Source: Salinisphaera sp. UBA1666
GTDB lineage: Bacteria > Pseudomonadota > Gammaproteobacteria > Nevskiales > Salinisphaeraceae
Assembly: GCA_002320455.1 (NCBI GenBank)
Contig: DCKU01000135.1
Location: forward strand, 1 to 14,778
DNA length: 14,778 nucleotides
Reading direction: 5' to 3'
Shown: in pieces, positions 1 to 5,169 of the stretch
Layout of the letters: every line of letters begins with the position of its first letter
Numbering within the stretch: the first letter of the stretch is position 1
Translations under genes and position numbers: made by a program
The notes under the pieces: generated by a model
What the model saw: the letters and a program-made list of their open reading frames with translations, nothing else
Databases searched by the model: none
Told to the model about the DNA's origin: nothing

Positions 1-1528
1 CGCGCACCGCCGGCCGGCCTTCGGTGAGCGTGCCGGTCTTGTCGAACACCACGGTGTCGATTTTGCGCAACGCCTGGAAGGCTTCGCCGGTGCGCATCAG
101 CACGCCCTTGTCCGCGGCCTCGCCGGCACCGCGCACGATCGACAACGGCGCGGAGATGCCGACCGCGCAGGGATAGCCCATTACCAGCACCGTCAGCGCG
201 GCGAACACCGCCCGCTGGAATTCGGGGTCGGCGCCGAAGGCCAGCGGCCCGAGGGCCCACCCCAGAAAAGCGAGCGCGGAAATCGCGAGCACGGTCGGCG
301 TATAGACTTGCAGCACCCGATCGACGATATGCAGTAGACCGGGCTTGAGCGCTCGGGCGTCTTCCACGCTGGATATCACCTGGTGCAGAAAACTTTCGTC
401 GCCGACGGCGGTGACCCGGATCAACAGGGTGCCGTTGCCGTTGATGGCGCCGCCGACGACGCTGTCGCCGGTGGTTTTTTCCACCGGTAGCGGCTCACCG
501 GTGATCAACGATTCGTCGACCGCCGAGCCGCCGTCAGTCACTTCGCCGTCGACCGGAATGCGCTCGCCGGGACGCACCCGCACCTGCATGTTTGCCTTGA
601 CCTGCTCGACGGCCAGATCCCGTTCGTCGCCGTCGGTGATCACATGCGCGGTCTCGGGCTGGAGATCCAGCAGCCGCTTGACCGACTGCGCACTGCGCGT
701 CTTGACGATCAGCGACAGCCATTCGGAAAACAGGTGGTAGGTCAGCACCATCACCGACACCGCGAAAAACGCCGCCGTTGGATAGCCCGACGGTTGCGCC
801 ACCAGCCCGATCGCGCCGCCGATCAAACCGGCGAAGGCGCCGATCTCGACCAGCACGTGCTGGTTGAGAATGCCGCGGCGTAGCGCCTGAAAGGCCATGA
901 CCCCCATATGCCGGGCCAGCCCGAATATCATGGCGAGCCCGAGCGCACCCACCAGCAGCGGCTCATAGCCGGCCAGCACCCCACTCGCACGTAACCCGAA
1001 CAGGACCAGCCCGCCGGCGGCCAGGCCGGCGCTGCCGGTCGCGGCGGCGGCTTGGCCGCGGCCGCGCAGCACGGCGTAGCCGAAGACGACCAGGCTGAGG
1101 TAGACCACCACCGACAGGCCCAGGGTCCAAAGGCTGGCGGTATCCACGATGAGCCCGACCGCGGCGAGACTCATCGCCAGGGCTGCCAGGAAGCGGTTGC
1201 GCTCCACCGCCAGCGCCTGTTCCTGCCGTTCGAAGGGTTCGACCTTGCGCGGATCGCTCAAGGTATAGCCGATCTGCTGGAGGGTGCCCATCAGGGTTGC
1301 GGCGTCGGTCTGGCCATCGTCGTATTCGACCAATGCCTGCTCGTGGGTCAGACTGACCGCCACCCGCTGCACGCCGGGTTTGGCGCCCAGCGCCCGTTCG
1401 ATGGTGCCGGTGCACAAAGAGCAGTGCATGCCGCCGATATGGGCGCGCACGCGGCGGATGCCGGAATCGCCGGTGGTTTCCTCGCTCCAGGGGTGAAGCT
1501 CGTCGGGGTTTGCGGTTGTGTCGTTCAT
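1..1528 (-). CDS. P1B-type heavy-metal ATPase with YPC motif (N-terminal 509 codons; 3' end outside window)
   Basis: This gene encodes an inner-membrane ATP-driven metal exporter. From ATG at 1528 the frame stays open for 509 codons to the window edge. One N-terminal HMA domain carries GMHCSLC at residues 33-39. Membrane segments follow, then the actuator TGEP at 343-346, the ion-path motif at 452-454, and the phosphorylation motif DKTGTLTEG with Asp496. The ion-path motif reads Tyr-Pro-Cys (GYPCAVG), whereas Cu/Ag and Zn/Cd/Pb P1B pumps normally have CPC, so the metal cannot be assigned from known classes. AAAAGGTG sits just upstream of the start as ribosome binding site. The gene is last in view of an operon with an HMA chaperone, a CcdA-like protein and a GDCCVxC protein, behind a CadR-like operator. 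The nucleotide-binding domain and last membrane helices lie outside the window. The ATPase call is certain; the substrate is unknown. Confidence 0.95.
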   Translation of the reverse strand, partial: MNDTTANPDELHPWSEETTGDSGIRRVRAHIGGMHCSLCTGTIERALGAKPGVQRVAVSLTHEQALVEYDDGQTDAATLMGTLQQIGYTLSDPRKVEPFERQEQALAVERNRFLAALAMSLAAVGLIVDTASLWTLGLSVVVYLSLVVFGYAVLRGRGQAAAATGSAGLAAGGLVLFGLRASGVLAGYEPLLVGALGLAMIFGLARHMGVMAFQALRRGILNQHVLVEIGAFAGLIGGAIGLVAQPSGYPTAAFFAVSVMVLTYHLFSEWLSLIVKTRSAQSVKRLLDLQPETAHVITDGDERDLAVEQVKANMQVRVRPGERIPVDGEVTDGGSAVDESLITGEPLPVEKTTGDSVVGGAINGNGTLLIRVTAVGDESFLHQVISSVEDARALKPGLLHIVDRVLQVYTPTVLAISALAFLGWALGPLAFGADPEFQRAVFAALTVLVMGYPCAVGISAPLSIVRGAGEAADKGVLMRTGEAFQALRKIDTVVFDKTGTLTEGRPAVR

Positions 1529-1572
1529 GGCATCACCTTTTAATGGAGAATGCGCGGTGATGCGTGTTCGTC

Positions 1573-1785
1573 TCAACATGAGCAGTTGCCGTCCTGCTGC
1601 ACTGGTGGACAGGGCACCGACCCATAAGAGCAGTACACGCAACAGTCACCAGCTTCGGGGCGCAGCAAGGCACCGCAGCCACCGCACTCGTAGAAGTACT
1701 GGCAGGCATCGGTCGGCATGGTCTCCGGGGCGTTATGCCCGCAGGCTGGACAAACGAGCGTGGTTTCCAGCATCACAGTATTCAT
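1573..1785 (-). CDS. Small GDCCVxC-domain cysteine-rich protein
   Basis: This 70-residue protein has 11 cysteines. A zinc-ribbon-like pair of knuckles (C12-x2-C15 and C34-x2-C37) is followed by the hallmark GDCCVYC at 46-52, then SYGSVPCPP and a terminal CSC. The motif matches the family annotated as GDCCVxC domain-containing (seleno)protein, whose biochemical role is not established. Some members carry selenocysteine in the motif, but here both adjacent codons are ordinary Cys codons (TGT TGC). GGAG lies 8 nt before the ATG. There is no signal peptide, so it is probably cytoplasmic. It lies 44 bp upstream of the ATPase start and 69 bp downstream of the CcdA-like gene. I infer a thiol or metal-binding role from the cysteines and the context. 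Confidence 0.85.
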   Translation of the reverse strand: MNTVMLETTLVCPACGHNAPETMPTDACQYFYECGGCGALLRPEAGDCCVYCSYGSVPCPPVQQDGNCSC

Positions 1786-1854
1786 AGGTCACTCCGCGTG
1801 CAGATACGCATATCGAAAAGAAACTGCCCGGCTGTGCGCTCGCCAGGCACGGCC

Positions 1855-2502
1855 TCACAACGCCAGCCCGATGGACCAGACCCCGAGTAGTACGAGCACT
1901 GCGCCGGTGATGCGCGGCATGCGGGCGGCGAAACGGGCGATCGCATTCAATAGCCGCCGTCCGGGTTGGGTGAACACCGCCAGCACCAGCGGGCTGGACA
2001 GGGCCAACCCAAAAATCAGCAGCGAGACACCGCCATAGGCCACCCCGCCGCCGCCGGCGGCCTGGGCGGCCGCGCCGCCGAGCAATACCGCGAGCAGCGG
2101 TGCGGCGCAGGCCGGGATGTTGAAGCCGAACAAAACACCAAGGGCGGCGCCGCCGGAGGTCGTCGGGACGCGCGGCAGCAGCCGGTCGCTCTGGCGCATC
2201 AACCACGGCGCGCCGCCGGCCAGATACGCGAGCCCGAGCACGACATACAAGCTGCCCAGCGCCATCCACAAGCCGTGCTGAATACCCAGGAATCGGGCGC
2301 CGATCACGGCCGCAAACACGCCCAGTCCGGCCATGAGTCCGGCCCGGGCCAGCGTGAAAACCAGCGTCTGGTACAAACGCTGACGTTCCGGCAGCCGATC
2401 CAAGAACTTCAGGAACAACAGGTGACTGCCCACCGAGCACGGCTCCACGAAAGCCAGTAGCCCAAGGCCGGCGGCCAGTACCCCGGCCTGTACGATGTCC
2501 AA
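1855..2502 (-). CDS. CcdA/DsbD-like transmembrane thiol-electron carrier
   Basis: This 215-residue, strongly hydrophobic protein has about six membrane segments. It contains an EPC motif in the first helix (FVEPCSVG, Cys22) and a second helix-embedded cysteine in GFNIPACAAP (Cys132). A Cys-Pro-type pair in two separate helices is the layout of CcdA and the DsbD membrane domain, which pass reducing equivalents from cytoplasmic thioredoxin across the inner membrane. No cytochrome c maturation genes are nearby; the neighbours are metal genes. The start is TTG at 2502, because an in-frame TAA lies two codons upstream and the next in-frame ATG is deep inside the protein. No clear ribosome binding site is seen, so translation is probably coupled to the preceding HMA gene. 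The family is well supported; its role in metal handling is inferred. Confidence 0.85.
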   Translation of the reverse strand: MDIVQAGVLAAGLGLLAFVEPCSVGSHLLFLKFLDRLPERQRLYQTLVFTLARAGLMAGLGVFAAVIGARFLGIQHGLWMALGSLYVVLGLAYLAGGAPWLMRQSDRLLPRVPTTSGGAALGVLFGFNIPACAAPLLAVLLGGAAAQAAGGGGVAYGGVSLLIFGLALSSPLVLAVFTQPGRRLLNAIARFAARMPRITGAVLVLLGVWSIGLAL

Positions 2503-2505
2503 AGC

Positions 2506-2718
2506 TTATACCGGCTCGGCCGTATAGCCGGCGTCCTGCACAGCCTTGGCCAACGTTTCGGGCGACACCTGATTGCCATCGTGCGCGATACGCGCCTGCC
2601 TGGCGTCCAGTGACACCGAGACGCCTTTGACGCCCGCCTGCTGTTCGATCACGTTTTGCACGATCTGCACACACCCTTGGCAGTGCATCCCGTCAATACT
2701 GAGTAGGGTGGTTTGCAT
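2506..2718 (-). CDS. HMA-domain metallochaperone (CopZ/MerP-like, no signal peptide)
   Basis: This 70-residue protein is a single heavy-metal-associated domain. The metal-binding loop GMHCQGC (C13, C16) and the closing motif DAGYTAEPV have the usual family spacing and length. Proteins of this kind carry soft metal ions to a partner such as an ATPase HMA domain. It has no signal peptide, so it is more like cytoplasmic CopZ than periplasmic MerP. AAGGAG sits about 7 nt before the ATG. It is the first gene after the CadR-like operator, so it is probably the best expressed of the operon. Its stop codon is one codon away from the CcdA-like start and in the same frame. Confidence 0.93.
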   Translation of the reverse strand: MQTTLLSIDGMHCQGCVQIVQNVIEQQAGVKGVSVSLDARQARIAHDGNQVSPETLAKAVQDAGYTAEPV

Positions 2719-2781
2719 GAGGTGCTCCTTCTTTAGCCAAGCTCAACCAGCTTCGGTCAAGCCGCGCATGGTGTTTAAAGG

Positions 2782-2812
2782 AGCGTAGTACCTGGAGTTG
2801 ACTCCAGGTCAA
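2782..2812 (-). promoter_or_regulatory. MerR-family (CadR/ZntR-like) promoter and operator of the HMA-ATPase operon
   Basis: On the minus strand a -35 TTGACC (2812-2807) and a -10 TACGCT (2787-2782) are separated by 19 bp, the over-long spacing typical of MerR-activated promoters. Between and overlapping them lies a perfect dyad at 2790-2809, with arms ACCTGGAGT and ACTCCAGGT around a 2-bp centre. The CTGGAGT/ACTCCAG arms resemble known ZntR/CadR sites and differ from CueR sites. The expected start of transcription is near 2775, giving a leader of about 55 nt before the HMA gene. Confidence 0.9.
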
Positions 2813-2848
2813 GAATTATTTTCGACCTTGGCGCTTTTACGCTTTTGA

Positions 2849-3253
2849 CTATTCAGTCGGCGCGTCGAGCCCGTCGATGATCGGGCAACCCTGGTCGCTG
2901 CCGCGGCATAGCTGTAAAAGGTTCCCGAGCTCCTGTTGCAGCCGATCCAGATCGGCCATACGGGTTCGAATATCTTGCAGTTTTTGTTCAGTCAACCGCG
3001 CGACTTCCGGCCGAGCGGCATCACGGCAGCTCCGGGATTCGAGTAGTACCCGGATTTCGTCGAGCGAAAAATCACAGCGTTGGGCGCGCTGGATGAAATG
3101 TAGACGGGCGAGATCCCGCGCGACATAGCGCCTTCGCCCTCGGCTATCCCGCGCAACGGGGGACAACAGCCCAATTTTCTCGTAATAACGCAGCGTATCG
3201 ACGGACATTCCGACTTGCCGGGCAGTTTCACCGATGCCAGAGATAGGAATCAC
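2849..3253 (-). CDS. MerR-family divalent-metal-responsive regulator (CadR/PbrR/ZntR-like)
   Basis: This 134-residue regulator starts with the winged-helix MerR domain (GIGETARQVGMSVDTLRYYEKIGLL). A coiled-coil dimer helix follows, then a C-terminal metal loop. The sensor cysteines are C76, C116 and C123. The Cys at 76 and the C-x6-C loop ending in CPII match CadR (C77, C112, C119) better than CueR, which has Ser at the first position. I therefore expect sensing of Cd, Pb, Zn or Hg rather than Cu. Translation must begin at GTG 3253 or later, because TAA lies two codons upstream in frame. AAGAGG directly abuts that GTG, so a slightly later rare start cannot be excluded. It lies upstream of, and co-directional with, the operon it probably controls, and the operator lies between them. 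Confidence 0.92.
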   Translation of the reverse strand: MIPISGIGETARQVGMSVDTLRYYEKIGLLSPVARDSRGRRRYVARDLARLHFIQRAQRCDFSLDEIRVLLESRSCRDAARPEVARLTEQKLQDIRTRMADLDRLQQELGNLLQLCRGSDQGCPIIDGLDAPTE

Positions 3254-3290
3254 CTCTTAAGGCTCATGTGTAAGTGTGTGAATAGATCCT

Positions 3291-3320
3291 TATATACATT
3301 GAGGGTGTAGATAAATTCAA
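3291..3320 (-). promoter_or_regulatory. Candidate promoter of the merR-type gene
   Basis: On the minus strand TTGAAT (3320-3315) and TATATA (3296-3291) are separated by 18 bp, about 38 bp before the GTG start. The -35 hexamer lies inside the inverted-repeat element at 3301-3435 and the -10 lies outside it, so the element may have supplied half of this promoter. This is prediction only. Confidence 0.45.
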
Positions 3321-3435
3321 AGGAAGCGCCGTAGTAACCTTCTGACTTTATTCCCTTTTTCCGAAATCGGCTTCAAAAGCCCAGTTCGAGAAACACGCGT
3401 TTATTCAGCGGCTTACAAGGTTTGTCTACACCCTC
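3301..3435. mobile_element. Possible MITE or IS-end remnant with 15-bp inverted repeats
   Basis: The left end reads GAGGGTGTAGATAAA (3301-3315) and the right end is its inverted copy TTTGTCTACACCCTC (3421-3435), with one mismatch in 15. The 3 bp just outside both ends are ATT, which could be a target-site duplication. The 105 bp inside has no coding capacity. The size and shape suit a miniature inverted-repeat element or the fused ends of a deleted insertion sequence. The family is not identified. Confidence 0.5.
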
Positions 3436-3563
3436 ATTACGAAGGCCATAAAAAGCCTTAACCTCGCACGGTCTACGTTCGCTATCGGAATGCTAAATTG
3501 AATTCCAAGCCGTCTTCCTAAGCTGTCCGAATTCGCTGGGTCGTCTAAGCTGCGAGGCACGGG

Positions 3564-3590
3564 AAGGGGACAGCTCATCGCTGTCCCCTT
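3564..3590. repeat. Perfect GGGGACAG hairpin (REP-like or terminator)
   Basis: AAGGGGACAG (3564-3573) and CTGTCCCCTT (3581-3590) form a perfect 10-bp stem with a 7-nt loop. No T run follows on either strand, so it is not a standard intrinsic terminator. It lies 38 bp past the stop of the duplicated-repeat gene and could stabilise or end that transcript. GGGGACAG palindromes resemble REP sequences linked to RAYT transposases; that link is inferred. Confidence 0.5.
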
Positions 3591-3627
3591 GCTTAAGCGA
3601 CGTTACGCTATTTTCTCCAATCGAAAT

Positions 3628-4125
3628 TTAGTCGCGAGTGTGAGGGCCAGCGTGAATATGCGACTGCGGATCAGTATGGTCCTCGCCTTCCTGATTTTCC
3701 TTTTCCGCACCACGTTTGGGGACATTCTCGGACGCCCGCCCAGGCTCGCCCGAGTGGTCAATGACGTCGTAATCGTCGGCGCCTTTCGGGCCGGTGTTGC
3801 CTCGGCTAGGTGACGGGGCTGTCTCGGATTCCGCACCACGTTTGGGGACATTCTCGGACGCCCACCCAGGCTCGCCCGAGTGGTCAATGACGTCGTAATC
3901 GTCGGCGCCTCTCGGACCGGTGTTGCCTCGGCTAGGCGACGGGGCTGTCTCGGAACTGCCTTCGACTCTTACCACCGCCTGAGTATTCCCTGAAGCTGTG
4001 GTGTCAGCCGATTCGGCTTCATGGCCTGCCCCAGCGCTTGCGGTCATAAATATCGCGCTACTGAGGAACAGAGAAGTCGCGATAAACCAATGTGATGTAG
4101 ACGGATTAACATTTGAGATGTGCAT
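3628..4125 (-). CDS. Exported acidic protein with two 42-residue repeats, unknown function
   Basis: I do not recognise a family. ATG at 4125 is preferred over 4146 because GGGAG sits 8 nt before it and nothing suitable precedes the earlier one. The 165-residue product has a signal peptide with likely cleavage after MTASA. A short linker is followed by two tandem 42-residue repeats at 58-99 and 100-141, starting SETAPSPSRG and ending VPKRGAE. A charged tail rich in Glu, Asp and His (142-165) closes the protein. The repeats differ at only 2 residues and about 4 of 126 bases. Low complexity and many Asp/Glu/His suggest a disordered periplasmic protein that might buffer cations. That role is speculation from composition and from lying between metal genes. 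Confidence 0.6.
   Translation of the reverse strand: MHISNVNPSTSHWFIATSLFLSSAIFMTASAGAGHEAESADTTASGNTQAVVRVEGSSETAPSPSRGNTGPRGADDYDVIDHSGEPGWASENVPKRGAESETAPSPSRGNTGPKGADDYDVIDHSGEPGRASENVPKRGAEKENQEGEDHTDPQSHIHAGPHTRD
3703..3954. repeat. Tandem 126-bp direct repeat, two copies
   Basis: Copy one (3703-3828) and copy two (3829-3954) are in register and differ at about four bases. The unit is a multiple of three and lies wholly inside the minus-strand gene at 3628-4125, so it encodes a duplicated 42-residue segment without breaking the frame. The near identity implies a recent duplication or homogenisation. Confidence 0.95.
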
Positions 4126-4314
4126 GAGTTCACTCCCGTAATTCATATCAACGATAAAGCTGCAAAACGCGATCGCAATTGACCAGTTCGTCTAGCCTCA
4201 AGCTACCAATTTGCTTTTATAGCTCGGAGCGCGGCGTACGCCTGCGGACACAAGCAGATTTGATTAGAGTCTGCTTAATCCAGGCGCGTTTGAGCCGCTG
4301 CCAATGCGAAAAGG

Positions 4315-4671
4315 CTACGACGCTCTGGCGGGAGGACGGTATGGTGGTAAAGTAAATCCGCTGCCAACCTCACTTTGATTAAGGACAGCAGGCTTTACCG
4401 CAGAATAATAATCCGTTTTGAACAAGAAATTGCTAGCGCCTATGGCACTCGCTGCGCAATGGCCGACAGATGCGCACTTATGGTGCTTATGACCCTCGGA
4501 GCCATCATGATGTTCATCGTTGGCGGTAGGCGTGGCGTTTCTCGGTTCGCTGCCGACTGTGGATTGCGCGTGATCGCCGGCGAGCTGGATAGAAACGCGC
4601 GGTGGCGTTTGTCCGCTAGCCTGCGTGGCAAACGCGGCCAATAAAAGCGATAGTGCGAACATGAAACGCAT
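4315..4671 (-). CDS. His-rich exported small protein, CzcI/DUF2946-like
   Basis: ATG at 4671 begins a clear signal peptide (MRFMFALSLLLAAFATQASG), so it is preferred to the TTG at 4707. The 118-residue product has a His/Asp cluster at 53-64, then Cys66, His71 and Cys72, and ends in PPYRPPARAS. A secreted, His-rich protein of this length with a C-terminal RPP motif resembles CzcI and DUF2946 proteins found beside RND metal efflux genes. Their suggested role is periplasmic metal binding or tuning of efflux expression. The plus-strand gene at 6650 has the same overall plan. Here no czc genes follow, so it looks like an orphan copy. No good ribosome binding site is visible. The family assignment is tentative. 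Confidence 0.6.
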   Translation of the reverse strand: MRFMFALSLLLAAFATQASGQTPPRVSIQLAGDHAQSTVGSEPRNATPTANDEHHDGSEGHKHHKCASVGHCAASAIGASNFLFKTDYYSAVKPAVLNQSEVGSGFTLPPYRPPARAS

Positions 4672-4796
4672 GTGATCGAACGTAGATGCGGTTAGGCTAA
4701 AAATCAAGAGCGTGATGTGCTGAGTAGCATCTTGTGTTGAGGGCGTCGAAAGTAGATTGAATCGCCACCGGGCTCAGGGCCCATTCGACACTCTGC

Positions 4797-4898
4797 TCAA
4801 ACCATGACCGCGGAAAGATCGCCAGCAGTAGCCGCCCGGGATCGATCTTGGGAGAAGCTGGGAGCGTGTTCCCAGTGGCTGATGTCCTTGGTGTGCAT
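4797..4898 (-). pseudogene. Remnant of a DmeF-like CDF transporter N-terminus
   Basis: ATG at 4898 has a strong AGGAG 6 nt upstream and opens a 33-codon frame beginning MHTKDISHWEHAPSFSQD. From memory, DmeF-type CDF proteins begin in a similar way (MHT, then a W-x-H-x-H-x-F segment). The frame then drifts to AVMV and stops at TGA 4797, before any membrane helix could form. No CDF sequence follows on this strand; the CzcI-like gene starts 126 bp later. I read this as the decayed 5' end of a lost CDF gene that kept its ribosome binding site. A short expressed peptide is the alternative. Confidence 0.4.
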
Positions 4899-5169
4899 GG
4901 AGCGCTCCTCATCTACGGGTGAACGCCGACGCGTGCGTTGTGGGGTTCGGTCGTTGCTTAGGCGGATCGATTCTTGAAAGTTTACCCTTGGCGCCGGCTG
5001 GCAGCACCGGGGCGAACGAAACGGGTGGTGCTCGTAGCGCTAGGCGATCGGCTCTGCCTTACATCCGGCCGATCGCATCGCTTGGCGCGGGCTTTTATCG
5101 TCGGCGGTACTGTCCACCGGCATAAGAGACCGTCCCACGCGCTTTGACGCGTGCCGATTACCTAGACCC
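4899..5169. other. Non-coding stretch with no recognised gene
   Basis: I find no recognisable gene in these 271 bp. The only notable structure is a hairpin at 5136-5153 (CACGCG, 6-nt loop, CGCGTG), 16 bp past the CDF stop, with no T tract. The stretch may be further decayed sequence from the lost CDF region. Confidence 0.4.

Noticed and set aside
1733..2674. Long minus-strand open frame of 313 codons
   Set aside because: It is a shadow in another frame over the HMA and CcdA-like genes; its product is Arg/Gly-rich with no family features, while the called genes have clear motifs.
4233..4242. GGCGTACGCC palindrome upstream of the repeat-protein gene
   Set aside because: A single 10-bp palindrome more than 100 bp from the start, without promoter elements around it, is not enough to call an operator.
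4252..4276. AAGCAGA/TCTGCTT inverted repeat after the CzcI-like gene
   Set aside because: A 7-bp AT-rich stem with an 11-nt loop and no T run is within chance expectation.
4697..4912. 71-codon minus-strand frame overlapping the DmeF-like remnant
   Set aside because: The alternative frame from 4898 has the better ribosome binding site and a recognisable opening; this frame shows no family features.
4919..5125. 68-codon plus-strand frame in the gap before the CDF gene
   Set aside because: No ribosome binding site, no recognisable family, and composition consistent with random high-GC sequence.
5136..5153. Hairpin CACGCG/CGCGTG as terminator of the CDF operon
   Set aside because: The stem is only 6 bp and no T run follows on the minus strand, so I mention it but do not call a terminator.
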